Assembly: GCA_029268615.1 (NCBI GenBank)
Contig: JAQWNM010000001.1
Location: 1-64,000, forward strand
From: SAR86 cluster bacterium
GTDB taxonomy: Bacteria; Pseudomonadota; Gammaproteobacteria; Magnimaribacterales; Magnimaribacteraceae
Length of the DNA: 64,000 nt
Direction: 5' to 3'
Numbering within the stretch: position 1 is the stretch's first letter; each line of letters opens with the position of its first letter. Positions 44,690-54,121 of this stretch are shown piece after piece. The position numbers and the translations under genes are program-made. The notes beneath the pieces were generated by a model, which made no database searches, was not told the origin of the DNA, and saw only the letters and a list, made by a program, of their open reading frames with translations.

Positions 44690-45202
44690 CTAAATGAGAT
44701 CCTTTGAATGCATTGTTACCTTGGCATATTGGCTTGCGAAATTGATTAACAACTCTACCCTATCTTTGCCCAGTTCTTTTTGAAATATAGCTTCACTACC
44801 TACAAAAGATCCTCCAGAAATATTCACTACATCTCCTTTCACATACTGAGGATTATTATCATAAGTGCCAATAGATTCACTATCACAATTATCTTTGATG
44901 TATTTTATAAACTCCCCAGATATCTTTGCAGGTTTTCCACCAAATTCAACTATCTTATTAACTCCTTTAGTTGAACGTATTTTTAACCAATTTTCTTCTT
45001 CTAAATCTAATGAAATAAAAATATAGCCTGGAAACATAGGTTCTATTCTTTCTTTTAATTTCTGATTTATCCTCTTTAATACTTTTAATTTTGGAAAAAA
45101 AATATTAAATCCCTGATTTATTAGATTGTTTTCAGCTATATCTTCTTGTCTTGGTTTTGCAAAAATAACAAACCAATGAGAAGTGTCTTTAGTTTTCGTC
45201 AC
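44690..45202 (-). CDS. rfaH: RfaH/NusG-type transcription antiterminator, GTG start
   Basis: 170 residues. The N-terminal NGN domain has HWFVIFAKPRQEDIAENNL (about 9-27), FFPKLKVLKR and RIEPMFPGYIFISLDLEE, all typical of RfaH. The KOW-type C-terminus is KGDVVNISGGSFVGSEAIFQ. Such specialised NusG paralogs load on polymerase at ops sites and suppress pausing and termination in long cell-surface operons. The start is GTG with AGGGG ten bases upstream, and 14 bases overlap the pgsA end. The adjacent ops-like element and polysaccharide locus support the role. Confidence 0.9.
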   Translation of the reverse strand: MTKTKDTSHWFVIFAKPRQEDIAENNLINQGFNIFFPKLKVLKRINQKLKERIEPMFPGYIFISLDLEEENWLKIRSTKGVNKIVEFGGKPAKISGEFIKYIKDNCDSESIGTYDNNPQYVKGDVVNISGGSFVGSEAIFQKELGKDRVELLINFASQYAKVTMHSKDLI

Positions 45203-45743
45203 TTATATTCAGCCCCTTTAAATAAGCTAACATAGAAAAAATACTTAAAATAGAAGTGATCCAAAGAAGAAAAATTCCTATTTCTTTTAGTGTGCTTTCA
45301 ATTCCAAGAGTAAAGAAAAGAATGGAAGTGGAAACCATTTGAAAACCAGTTTTAATTTTACCTAACTTATTTACTTTTAAACGGTTACTTAAATTAAGCC
45401 TCGCAAGATACTCTCTGATGGAACTTATAACTAACTCTCTTGAAATAATTATAATTACTGGGAGTAGGATATTAAATTCATTATGCGCACTAGCAAGCCA
45501 AATAAGACAACATGTAATTAGAAGTTTATCTGCTAATAAATCTAACAAGCCTCCTAATCTAGAAGTTAAGCTTAGCTTTCTAGCTAAATAACCATCAAGA
45601 TAATCACTGAGGCTTGCTAATAAGAATAAAAAAGTAGCCATATAATTTGCGTATATCCAATTCAAACTACTTATATAAATTATGATAGGTATCACAAGGA
45701 TCCTAAATATGGATAATGTATTTGGGATTCTACTTAAAGACAT
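45189..45743 (-). CDS. pgsA: CDP-diacylglycerol-glycerol-3-phosphate 3-phosphatidyltransferase
   Basis: 184 residues, membrane enzyme of phosphatidylglycerol synthesis. The CDP-alcohol phosphotransferase motif DG-x2-AR-x8-G-x3-D-x3-D is present as DGYLARKLSLTSRLGGLLDL followed by LADK (about 48-71). Four or more hydrophobic helices are visible. It follows uvrC by one base, the conserved uvrC-pgsA pair, and overlaps the RfaH-like gene. Confidence 0.95.
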   Translation of the reverse strand: MSLSRIPNTLSIFRILVIPIIIYISSLNWIYANYMATFLFLLASLSDYLDGYLARKLSLTSRLGGLLDLLADKLLITCCLIWLASAHNEFNILLPVIIIISRELVISSIREYLARLNLSNRLKVNKLGKIKTGFQMVSTSILFFTLGIESTLKEIGIFLLWITSILSIFSMLAYLKGLNISDEN

Positions 45744-45744
45744 A

Positions 45745-47565
45745 TTATTTTTTAAATGTATTATAGATATTAAGAGCTATTTCTTCCCCTATATTTGGAA
45801 CTTCTCCTAATTCTGAAGGTGAAGCATTTTTAATCCTTTCAATACTTCCAAAATATCTTAAAAGGGCATTCTTCCTAGATAAACCAATCCCTCCTATTAA
45901 TTCTAAAGATGAATACTTAAGTCCCTTTTTCCTCTTTAGTCTTATATTCTCAACGGCAAATCTATGTGCCTCATCCCTGATGCTCTGAAGGAACTTATGG
46001 ACTTTAGAAGAGCTATTTACCAATATAGGCGACTTATTTTGAATATGCAAAATATCATTTTCTGCTTTTCTATTTTTACCTTTAGATATACCTAATGTAA
46101 CAATTGAACTCAAAGACATGGAATTTAGAATAGTCTTGACAGCATTCAGTTGAGCTTTACCTCCATCTACAATTATTAAGTCTGGATTTAATAAATTACT
46201 ATTTTTATTCTTAAATCTTCTCCTCACCAACTCTTTCATAGAAGCTATATCATTTCCTCCTAACGACTTAGAAATATTATATAACCTATAATCTGATTTT
46301 ATTTTCCCCCCTTCCCCAAATACCACACAAGATCCTACAGGAGTATTCCCAGATGAATGACTAATATCATAACATTCAATTCTTGCTATCTTATTTTTTA
46401 TACCTAATTCCAAAGGAAGTTTATTAAATAAAGGGCCTAAATTAGTTATATTTTTTTGATTAGTTTTATTTAATTTTGTATTACTTTTAGATATCTCTAG
46501 TAGCCCTTTATCTTTTTTACCTAATTTGTAAATAACTTCTATTTTCTTTTTATGATGAATGGAAAGAGCTTTTTTTAAAGCTGCTAAATTTTGGGTTTTA
46601 TGCTCCAAAATTATCTTTGAAGGACAATAATCTAAATTAAGATAATGATGCATCATAAAACCTTCTATGATATCTTCTTCAAAAGAACTATTTTCTTCTA
46701 TATAAAATGAATGATGAGAAGTTATCCAACCACCTCTGACTTGCGTAACTCCAATATATTTTTTTTTAAGACCTTCAAAAATAACTACAGCATCTCTATC
46801 TTCTTTAAAACCAGTAATGCTTTGTTTTCTTTGAATATCCCTTAAAGAATTTATTTGATCTCTGCACAAAGCTGCTTTTTCATACTCTTTTAAATCTGAA
46901 GATGCGTCCATTAAGTCATAAAGTTCTTGAATAACTATATTTCCTTTTCCTTCTAATAGCTGAGTCGCTAATTGAACTGAAGATCTATAATCATCTCTTG
47001 AAATTCTATTATCACAAGGTGCAGAACATCTGCCTATCTCATATTGCAAACATGGACGAGATCTAGTGTTAAAAAAGTTATCTGAGCAATTCCTTAATTT
47101 AAAAGTTTTTTGGATCAATAAGAGTGATTCTCTAACTGATGACCTGCTTGGAAAAGGTCCATATAAAGTATCATCTTTATTTTTCTTACCCAAATAGTAA
47201 TTTGCAGAAGGATAATCCTTCTTCAATTCCAGTTTTATCCAAGGATAGCCCTTATCATCCTTAAATTGTACATTAAACTTAGGCTTATTAGTTCTAATTA
47301 AATGTTGTTCTAGAATGAGAGCTTCTTCTTCAGAGTTAGTTATTGCTAGATCTAAATACTTAACTTCAGACATCAGAGCTGATAATTTCTTATTAGCTTC
47401 TAAGTCTTTTCTCAAAAAATAAGAACTCACTCTATTTTTAATATTTTTTGCTTTGCCTATGTATATTTGGACCTTAGATTTGTTTAAGAACTTATAAACT
47501 CCAGGATTAGAAGGCAAAGATTTAAGATCTTTAGAGAAGTCTTGATCTAATTTAATTATCTTCAT
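45745..47565 (-). CDS. uvrC: UvrABC system protein C
   Basis: 606 residues, the dual-incision nuclease of nucleotide excision repair. The GIY-YIG domain is at the N-terminus (NPGVYKFLNKSKVQIYIGKA, about 20-39), a cysteine-rich segment and UVR motif (YEKAALCRDQINSLRDI) follow, the RNase H-like second nuclease starts at RIECYDISHSSGNTPVGS, and two helix-hairpin-helix motifs end the protein (LIGGIGLSRKNALLRYFGS; EVPNIGEEIA). Length and order are normal. Confidence 0.97.
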   Translation of the reverse strand: MKIIKLDQDFSKDLKSLPSNPGVYKFLNKSKVQIYIGKAKNIKNRVSSYFLRKDLEANKKLSALMSEVKYLDLAITNSEEEALILEQHLIRTNKPKFNVQFKDDKGYPWIKLELKKDYPSANYYLGKKNKDDTLYGPFPSRSSVRESLLLIQKTFKLRNCSDNFFNTRSRPCLQYEIGRCSAPCDNRISRDDYRSSVQLATQLLEGKGNIVIQELYDLMDASSDLKEYEKAALCRDQINSLRDIQRKQSITGFKEDRDAVVIFEGLKKKYIGVTQVRGGWITSHHSFYIEENSSFEEDIIEGFMMHHYLNLDYCPSKIILEHKTQNLAALKKALSIHHKKKIEVIYKLGKKDKGLLEISKSNTKLNKTNQKNITNLGPLFNKLPLELGIKNKIARIECYDISHSSGNTPVGSCVVFGEGGKIKSDYRLYNISKSLGGNDIASMKELVRRRFKNKNSNLLNPDLIIVDGGKAQLNAVKTILNSMSLSSIVTLGISKGKNRKAENDILHIQNKSPILVNSSSKVHKFLQSIRDEAHRFAVENIRLKRKKGLKYSSLELIGGIGLSRKNALLRYFGSIERIKNASPSELGEVPNIGEEIALNIYNTFKK

Positions 47566-47596
47566 GAAATAAGTAAGAAGGTTAAACTGCCAAATA

Positions 47597-49108
47597 CTAC
47601 TTTTTTGATTCTGAAAACATTCTTTTACTAAAATATTTATGCATTAAGTCTGGATCAGATCTAGATCTTTTAAGTAAATGTTTTCCAAGTTCTACTCCCC
47701 ATTGATCAAAAGAATTTATACCATAAATAATACCTTCTACAAAAACTTTATGTTCATAACAAGCTAGTAAAAATCCTAAGCATTTTGGACTCAAATCGTT
47801 AAGCTGTATAAGTGAAGTAGGATTATTTCCTTCAATAGACCTATACTTTAAGTCTTCATCGTTTTCTCCAATAGTTAATGCAGTTATTTGAGCTAAAAGC
47901 ATTTTGTAAGAATCTGATATTCCCTTTTCTTCTTTTATCCCAATAAAATCACAAGCGGAATAACCTTTTCCTTGAAGTAGCCATTGGAAAACAGAATGTT
48001 GGGCATCAGGACCGTACCCTCCCCATATCAAAGGGCAAGTAGAGAAATCTATTTTATTATTATCAAAATTATATGTTTTACCATTACTTTCCATGCCCAT
48101 TTGAGCAAGATACTTAGTCAAAGATCTAATCTTATAATCATAAGAAAAAATACCCAGATTATTAATATTCAAACAATTTAAGTTCCAAACACTAAAAAGG
48201 GCCATTAAAACTGGGATATTACTATCCCAAGGGCTATTTCTGAAATGCTCGTCTGCTTCATAAGCTCCTTCTAAGAACTCTTTGTATTTAGTCCAACCCA
48301 TATCTACTATTGCTGGCAAACTTATAGAAGACCAAATAGAATATCTCCCTCCTATCGAGTCTAATACCTCAAATTGGTTTACATCTTTAATTCCAAATTC
48401 TTGCATTGCTTCTTTATTAGAAGATATACCTAATATCTGATCCCAACAGAGTTCTCCTAAAGAATTTTTTAACCAATCTTTTGCCTTATTTGCATTTTGC
48501 AATACTTCAGGTGTTTTGAATGATTTAGAAGAAATAACAACTATAGTTCTTGAGGGATTTAGTTTAGACATGACCTCCTCTAGTTCAATAAAATCATAAC
48601 TTGAGCAGTAATAAACTTTAATTTCAGAATAAGCATTACCGTAAACTTCTGAAAGTAATTCAGGACCTAAACGTGATCCACCTATACTAATTGATATAAC
48701 TGCATCAATATTGCCTTCTGAAACTTCTTTTAGACTGTTTATAAAATCTCTTAATTTTTGCCTTTGGTTAGATATTTCTTTTGACTCAGCTGTATTATTA
48801 GAAATACTTATATCTCGATATAGCATATGCGAGACTGGCCTATCTTCCGTCAGGTTTTTAAAATCTCCCTTGGAAATATCTAGAATAGCTTTTTTAAGAT
48901 TTATCTTTTCTGGAATCTCTAACAGCTTATCTAAAGACTTTTTAGTAATCCTTTGCTTAGAATAATCATAGGCAAAGAAAGGTAATTCTACTTTAAAATT
49001 TAAGAGCCTTTCATGACTTAGAAGATCTTTTATGCCTTCTGGGGGAGCAGAAAGAGCATAATCTTTGATAGATCTTAATATTTTTAGATTAATGTTTTCT
49101 TGAGTCAC
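47597..49108 (-). CDS. pgi: glucose-6-phosphate isomerase, GTG start
   Basis: 503 residues, slightly shorter than the E. coli enzyme (549). Interconverts glucose 6-phosphate and fructose 6-phosphate. ISIGGSRLGPELL, VVISSKSFKTPEVLQNA, GGRYSIWSSISLPAI, MGMESNGKTYNF, the DAQHSVFQWLLQGKG histidine region and FDQWGVELGKHL are the recognised sites. The start codon is GTG. Fructose 6-phosphate also feeds the GDP-mannose and transketolase steps of the polysaccharide block. Confidence 0.95.
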   Translation of the reverse strand: MTQENINLKILRSIKDYALSAPPEGIKDLLSHERLLNFKVELPFFAYDYSKQRITKKSLDKLLEIPEKINLKKAILDISKGDFKNLTEDRPVSHMLYRDISISNNTAESKEISNQRQKLRDFINSLKEVSEGNIDAVISISIGGSRLGPELLSEVYGNAYSEIKVYYCSSYDFIELEEVMSKLNPSRTIVVISSKSFKTPEVLQNANKAKDWLKNSLGELCWDQILGISSNKEAMQEFGIKDVNQFEVLDSIGGRYSIWSSISLPAIVDMGWTKYKEFLEGAYEADEHFRNSPWDSNIPVLMALFSVWNLNCLNINNLGIFSYDYKIRSLTKYLAQMGMESNGKTYNFDNNKIDFSTCPLIWGGYGPDAQHSVFQWLLQGKGYSACDFIGIKEEKGISDSYKMLLAQITALTIGENDEDLKYRSIEGNNPTSLIQLNDLSPKCLGFLLACYEHKVFVEGIIYGINSFDQWGVELGKHLLKRSRSDPDLMHKYFSKRMFSESKK

Positions 49109-49116
49109 TTTTAGTA

Positions 49117-49809
49117 TTAATTTAATTCTTCAACTATCGACTCAAGGGTAGCTATTGGATTCTTACTTCTTGTAATTGATCTTCCTATAACTAAATAGTC
49201 AGCTCCATTGCGTGCCGCCTCTAATGGAGTAGCTATCCTACTCTGATCATGGCTTTCATCAGATGGAATTCTGATTCCGGGAGAAATAACTAAAAAATCT
49301 TTTCCAAATTCTTTTTTTATTTTTTTTATTTCTCTCGGAGAACAGACCACTCCGTCCAAGCCGCTAAGCTTAACTAAATTAGCTAATGACATTACTCTTT
49401 CATCTACACTTTTTATACCTAATTGATTTGCATCTTCATGAGAAAAACTGGTTAAAAGTGTTACTCCAATTAAAATAGGAACTTCACCTTTAGCATTCCT
49501 TAAAGCTTCTTTAGCTGAAATCATCATTTGAGTTCCTCCTGATGCATGAACATTTAACATCCAAACTCCCATCTGAATAGCAGATCTTACTGATCCATAA
49601 ACAGTATTCGGTATATCATAAAATTTTAAATCTAAAAAAATGTCAAAACCTAAAGACTTTAATTTCTCTATGATAACGGGTCCAGAAGATGTAAAAAGCT
49701 GGCTTCCAACTTTAAGATTACACAAAGAAGGATCTAAACCGCTAGCAAAATGCATAGCTTCATTTTGAGTTTCAAAATCTAGAGCAATAATTATTTTCTT
49801 TTTGCTCAT
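49117..49809 (-). CDS. pyrF: orotidine 5'-phosphate decarboxylase
   Basis: 230 residues, TIM barrel, last step of UMP synthesis. The catalytic lysine/aspartate array is in IFLDLKFYDIPNTV (about 56-69), with the first aspartate in ALDFETQNEA and the phosphate loop near the C-terminus (GADYLVIGRSITRSKNP). ATG overlaps the lapA stop by four bases (ATGA), as in other gammaproteobacteria where pyrF follows lapA. Confidence 0.97.
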   Translation of the reverse strand: MSKKKIIIALDFETQNEAMHFASGLDPSLCNLKVGSQLFTSSGPVIIEKLKSLGFDIFLDLKFYDIPNTVYGSVRSAIQMGVWMLNVHASGGTQMMISAKEALRNAKGEVPILIGVTLLTSFSHEDANQLGIKSVDERVMSLANLVKLSGLDGVVCSPREIKKIKKEFGKDFLVISPGIRIPSDESHDQSRIATPLEAARNGADYLVIGRSITRSKNPIATLESIVEELN

Positions 49810-50033
49810 TCTACTTCCTTATTTCGACCAATCTTCAACAATAATTCTATTAAGAAAGTTATTCCAGATCCTAATAAAAAGGCATACAAAATAACTTTAC
49901 CTAAGCTCACATCTTCAAACGAATAAAATAAAAGATCAACTTTTATAAAAGAATCATTTAAATATATTAAAGAAAGAGATAATACTATTCCGATAAAGAA
50001 TATAAGAATTAATAGAACAGTTTTTAACTTCAT
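49806..50033 (-). CDS. lapA: LapA-domain (DUF1049) membrane protein
   Basis: 75 residues with two membrane helices (about 4-24 and 43-64), the DUF1049/LapA layout. In E. coli LapA works with LapB in control of LpxC and LPS amounts. Here the soluble tail is very short and no lapB gene follows in the window; pyrF comes next. Position after ihfB agrees with the Pseudomonas and enteric order rpsA-ihfB-lapA. Confidence 0.8.
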   Translation of the reverse strand: MKLKTVLLILIFFIGIVLSLSLIYLNDSFIKVDLLFYSFEDVSLGKVILYAFLLGSGITFLIELLLKIGRNKEVE

Positions 50034-50123
50034 AAGACTAAATATAATATCTTATAATCTGAGTTAAGAATATAAAGTATGGGAACTTGGGCAATAAAGA
50101 AAACTAATAAATAAAAATTATAA

Positions 50124-50402
50124 CTAATTATTAACTTTCGACCTCATATTAATAGACGCTTTAAAAACTGGAAATAATTTCTCTTCCACTAAAACTTTTT
50201 CTAAATTTGAAGGGTTATTTGCGTAATGCTTTGATCTGCGTTTAGAAGAAAAAGATCCAAAACCACGAATCTCTATTCGATCCTCTTTTTTTAATGAACT
50301 AGAAATTAAAGATATTATAGAATCTACACAGATCTTTATATCCGTTGGTTTTAAAAAATTATCCTTATTTGATAGCTTATTTAAAAGATCTGATTTATTC
50401 AT
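50124..50402 (-). CDS. ihfB: integration host factor subunit beta, divergent arm
   Basis: 92 residues. MNKSDLLNKLSNKDN, KEDRIEIRGFGSFSSKRR and the C-terminal FKASINMRSKVNN place it as IhfB, directly downstream of rpsA. The DNA-binding arm, normally RTGRNPKTG, reads KHYANNPSNLEKV; the intercalating proline remains but most basic/Gly residues have changed. IhfA in this window keeps the standard arm, so the heterodimer may contact DNA differently on one side. The 90-base gap to lapA holds no clear signal. Confidence 0.9.
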   Translation of the reverse strand: MNKSDLLNKLSNKDNFLKPTDIKICVDSIISLISSSLKKEDRIEIRGFGSFSSKRRSKHYANNPSNLEKVLVEEKLFPVFKASINMRSKVNN

Positions 50403-50410
50403 ATGAAAAT

Positions 50411-52084
50411 CTAATCATCTAATTCTTCTTGAATTAATTTTCCAATTGTTGTCTTAGAGGCATTTTCTATTTCCTCATTTTTAAGTTGATTATCTATTAA
50501 AGCCTCATTCTCCTCTTTCTTTTCTAGAGCCCTCACAGATAAAATTATCTCTCTCCTATTTGAATCTAATTTAGCAACAATAGCTACAATATTTGAACCA
50601 ACTTTCAAATCAGTGGTTTCTAAATTATTAGCTCTTTTTAGGTCTTTAGTTTGTAGGATCCCATGAACAGAATCAGATAACTCCACTTCTATTACCTCTT
50701 CAGTGATAGCCTTAATAGTACCGTCAACTTTTGTTCCTTTGGGATTAGATTCTGCAAAACTGCTAAAAGGATCGTTTCTAAGTTGTTTTATACCTAAAGA
50801 AACTCTTTCTCTATCTGGCGTAATAGATAATATAACAGCTTCTAATTCTTGATCCTTAACAAGGGCATGCAGAAAATCTTCTTCATCTGACCAAGCTAAG
50901 TCTGATACATGAATTAATCCGTCTATATCATTATCAAGACCTATAAATACTCCAAATTCCGTTATAGACTTTATTTTTCCTTTAACTTTATCTCCTTCTG
51001 AGAAATCTTTACTAAAAGCTTCCCATGGGTTAGTTTCTAATTGTTTCATTCCTAATGAAATTCTTCTTTTTTCACTATCTAAATCTAAAATTATTACTTC
51101 CACTTCTTGCCCTAGCTCCACCACTTTGGAAGGGTGTATGTTTTTATTTCGCCAATCTATTTCGGAGACATGCACTAATCCTTCTACCCCAGGAAATATT
51201 TCTGCAAAAAACCCATAATCAGCTATATTAGTTACTACTGATTTTAACCTATCTCCTGATGAAAATTTACTTGTGATGTCATCCCAAGGATTGGCTTGCA
51301 GTTGTTTTAAGCCTAGAGATACTCTCCCTTTCTCTCGATCGAACTTAATAACCTTCACTTCCATAGAATCTCCAATATTCAGAGCTTCTGAAGGATGACT
51401 TATCCTACTCCAAGAAATATCTGTAATGTGAAGTAAGCCATCTAGTCCTCCTAGATCTATAAAAGCGCCATAGTCGGTTAAATTTTTAACAACTCCGGTC
51501 ATAATAGAACCTTCTTCAATTGAGGCCAAAAGATCTTCTCTATCTTTAGAATTTAGCCCCTCTAAAACAGCTTTTCTAGATAAAACTATATTTGTTTTTT
51601 CCTTATCTATTTTTATAACTTTGAATTCCTCATAATTACCTTCTAGATGCGTTAGATCCTTTGAAGGTATAACATCAGCTAAAGATCCAGGTAAAAAAGC
51701 TCTTATCCCTCTTAAATCTACTGTCATGCCTCCTTTGACTGAAGCTGTAATTAAGCCTTTTACAGTAGTATTTTCCTCAAAGCTTTTTGTTAACATCTCC
51801 CACATTTGCTGTTTGATAGCTTTTTCTCTAGATACTCGAGTATATCCATAACCATCTTCAACTGCTTCCAAAGTAAGTTGGATTTCATCTCCTATGTTTA
51901 CATCTAATTCTCCCGAATCATTTAAAAATTCTGAAGAAGGTACAATTGCTTCCGATTTAAGCCCTAGGTGTAGAATAATAAAATTATCTTCAATGGAAAT
52001 TATTATTCCGGTAACTAGACTTCCAACCTTCATGTTCACATGACTAAGGTTTTCATCTAAAAGTTGTTCAAAATTTAAGGCCAT
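50411..52084 (-). CDS. rpsA: 30S ribosomal protein S1
   Basis: 557 residues, the same length as E. coli S1, with six S1/OB repeats (about 20-85, 105-170, 190-258, 275-345, 362-432, 449-515). The strongest repeats read GVVKNLTDYGAFIDLGGLDGLLH and SVVTNIADYGFFAEIFPGVEGLVH (shown here by their cores NLTDYGAFIDLGG and NIADYGFFAEIFPG). It binds mRNA leaders and aids initiation, especially where Shine-Dalgarno sites are weak. cmk is five bases upstream, ihfB eight bases downstream. Confidence 0.98.
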   Translation of the reverse strand: MALNFEQLLDENLSHVNMKVGSLVTGIIISIEDNFIILHLGLKSEAIVPSSEFLNDSGELDVNIGDEIQLTLEAVEDGYGYTRVSREKAIKQQMWEMLTKSFEENTTVKGLITASVKGGMTVDLRGIRAFLPGSLADVIPSKDLTHLEGNYEEFKVIKIDKEKTNIVLSRKAVLEGLNSKDREDLLASIEEGSIMTGVVKNLTDYGAFIDLGGLDGLLHITDISWSRISHPSEALNIGDSMEVKVIKFDREKGRVSLGLKQLQANPWDDITSKFSSGDRLKSVVTNIADYGFFAEIFPGVEGLVHVSEIDWRNKNIHPSKVVELGQEVEVIILDLDSEKRRISLGMKQLETNPWEAFSKDFSEGDKVKGKIKSITEFGVFIGLDNDIDGLIHVSDLAWSDEEDFLHALVKDQELEAVILSITPDRERVSLGIKQLRNDPFSSFAESNPKGTKVDGTIKAITEEVIEVELSDSVHGILQTKDLKRANNLETTDLKVGSNIVAIVAKLDSNRREIILSVRALEKKEENEALIDNQLKNEEIENASKTTIGKLIQEELDD

Positions 52085-52088
52085 ATTT

Positions 52089-52766
52089 TTATGTTTTATT
52101 AATTAATTTTACTATCTTGGTAATTACATTTTCAGGTTTTAAGTCAGTTGTATCTATAATTATCGCCTCGTCTGAAGCACTTAACGGTGAATTCTTTCTA
52201 TTACTGTCTTTTTGATCTCTTTTTTCCATATCTTTTGAAAGGGAGCGCATATTAACCTTTGTACCTTCAGTTTTCAACTGAGAGTATCTTCTTTTCGCCC
52301 TTTCGTCATGCGAAGCTGTTAAATAAATTTTTAATAAAGCTTTAGGAAAAATTACTGTCCCCATATCTCTTCCATCTGCAATCAACCCTGGGGGAGCTAA
52401 AAAAGCCCGCTGACAAGGCTTAATAAAGTTTCTTATTTTTTGTGATGAAGCTATATCTGAAGTTTTTTTAGCTACTTCTTCTGTTCGAATTTTAGATGTT
52501 ACATCCTTAGAATTAAGAATCACTCTTACTGGTTCGGTTGAATTATTTGAAATAAACTCAACATTAAAATCTTTATTCAGTTTTTCTATATTTTCTTGGA
52601 AATTGCTTAAATTAATTTGATTAATTTCCATAAAATAAGCCAGAGATCTATAAAGAGCTCCACTATCTAAAATATTCCAACCCAACTCCCTAGCCAATAA
52701 TTGCGAAATAGTTCCTTTTCCAGAGCCGCTTGGGCCATCAATTGTAATTACAGGTAAATTTTTCAT
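52089..52766 (-). CDS. cmk: cytidylate kinase
   Basis: 225 residues, phosphorylates CMP and dCMP. P-loop ITIDGPSGSGKGTIS at the N-terminus, substrate region NILDSGALYRSLAY, and the GLIADGRDMGTVIFPKA and LTASHDERAKRR blocks. The cmk-rpsA pair is conserved in gammaproteobacteria. Confidence 0.97.
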   Translation of the reverse strand: MKNLPVITIDGPSGSGKGTISQLLARELGWNILDSGALYRSLAYFMEINQINLSNFQENIEKLNKDFNVEFISNNSTEPVRVILNSKDVTSKIRTEEVAKKTSDIASSQKIRNFIKPCQRAFLAPPGLIADGRDMGTVIFPKALLKIYLTASHDERAKRRYSQLKTEGTKVNMRSLSKDMEKRDQKDSNRKNSPLSASDEAIIIDTTDLKPENVITKIVKLINKT

Positions 52767-52771
52767 TTCAA

Positions 52772-54106
52772 TTATGTAGTAATTTCCATTCCAACTTTTT
52801 TACAAACATCTAAGAAGTTTGGAAAAGAAGTTGCTACATTTTGTGTATTCTCAATATATGACTGACCACCCGACCTTGTACAAGCTATAGCAGATGCCAT
52901 TGCAATTCTGTGATCTCCGTATGAATTAATTGAGGCTTTCTGGAAAGGTAAATTTGAATTATGATCATATATCTCTTGATTTAAACCTTTAATTTTTATC
53001 CCATTTTTTTGTTGAGAGAATTTAACACCTAAGTTGCTCAAAGATTCAGCCATCGCTTTCAGCCGATCAGATTCTTTCGTTCTTAATTCTTCTAATCCAT
53101 TAAAAATAGAAAAGCCATCCGCCAAGGAAGCGGCAATAAACAAAACTGGCAACTCATCAATAAGATTAGGGATAATTTTTGGATTCAGTTTAATACTTTT
53201 TAATTTTGAAGTTTTGACTGTTATATCTCCAGAAGGCTCATACTCTTTTCTTTTATTTGATTGAGTTATATTAGCTCCCATTTCTAATAAAGCATCAATT
53301 AATGCTGTTCTAGTAGGATTTAAACCGATATTTTTAAGAGTTAAATTTGAATTAGGGGTAATAAGGGCTGCTAAGATTAAAAAAGCAGCTGAAGAAAAAT
53401 CTGAAGGTATATTAATTTCTACTCCTCTATAAGATTTTGGTGGAAAAACAGTTATCTGGTTAACATCACCGGAGGTATGAGAATTGACCTCGATTCCAAA
53501 TTTTTTAAACATTAATTCTGTATGATTCCTAGTTTGGGTTTTTTCTACTATGGTGACCGGGGTATCAGAATAAAGTGCAGCGAACATGATACTTGATTTC
53601 ACTTGAGCACTTGCTATTGGAAGATCGTATAAAATTCCTTTAAGTTTTTTTGAAGGATTAATAGATAATGGCGGTGTGCCTTCTTCCCCTGTCAGAATAT
53701 TTGCTCCCATTAAAGTAAGAGGATCCACAACTCTTCTCATAGGTCTAATGGATAATGATTTATCACCTGTCAAAGTTGCGGAAAAATTTTGACCCGATAA
53801 TAATCCGCTCATTAACCTCATCGAAGTTCCAGAATTACCTAAATAAAGTTCAGAAACTGGCTTCTTTAATCCATAAAGACCAACTCCATGAACAATTACC
53901 TTGTCTTCAAATTTTTCTATCTTAACTCCCATATTGGTAAATGCATCTATGGTATTAAGACAATCTTCTGCCATTAAAAAACCATTTATTATTGTTTTGC
54001 CTTCTGCAAGAGCTGCGCACATTATAGACCGATGAGAAATTGATTTATCTCCGGGCAAAGTTACATCGCCCGTTAAACCTTTACCCTTATTTATTTTAAA
54101 CTGCAT
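52772..54106 (-). CDS. aroA: 3-phosphoshikimate 1-carboxyvinyltransferase (EPSP synthase)
   Basis: 444 residues from the ATG at 54106; a TTG two codons upstream is also open. Makes EPSP in the shikimate pathway. PGDKSISHRSIMCAALAEG (about 17-35), LGNSGTSMRLMSGLL (about 88-102), SAQVKSSIMFAAL and LRTKESDRLKAMAESL near the C-terminus are active-site segments. In Pseudomonas the neighbouring tyrA is fused to aroA; here the genes are separate, with the tyrA stop ahead of this start. Confidence 0.96.
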   Translation of the reverse strand: MQFKINKGKGLTGDVTLPGDKSISHRSIMCAALAEGKTIINGFLMAEDCLNTIDAFTNMGVKIEKFEDKVIVHGVGLYGLKKPVSELYLGNSGTSMRLMSGLLSGQNFSATLTGDKSLSIRPMRRVVDPLTLMGANILTGEEGTPPLSINPSKKLKGILYDLPIASAQVKSSIMFAALYSDTPVTIVEKTQTRNHTELMFKKFGIEVNSHTSGDVNQITVFPPKSYRGVEINIPSDFSSAAFLILAALITPNSNLTLKNIGLNPTRTALIDALLEMGANITQSNKRKEYEPSGDITVKTSKLKSIKLNPKIIPNLIDELPVLFIAASLADGFSIFNGLEELRTKESDRLKAMAESLSNLGVKFSQQKNGIKIKGLNQEIYDHNSNLPFQKASINSYGDHRIAMASAIACTRSGGQSYIENTQNVATSFPNFLDVCKKVGMEITT

Positions 54107-54121
54107 TGGCAATAAGTCTGA

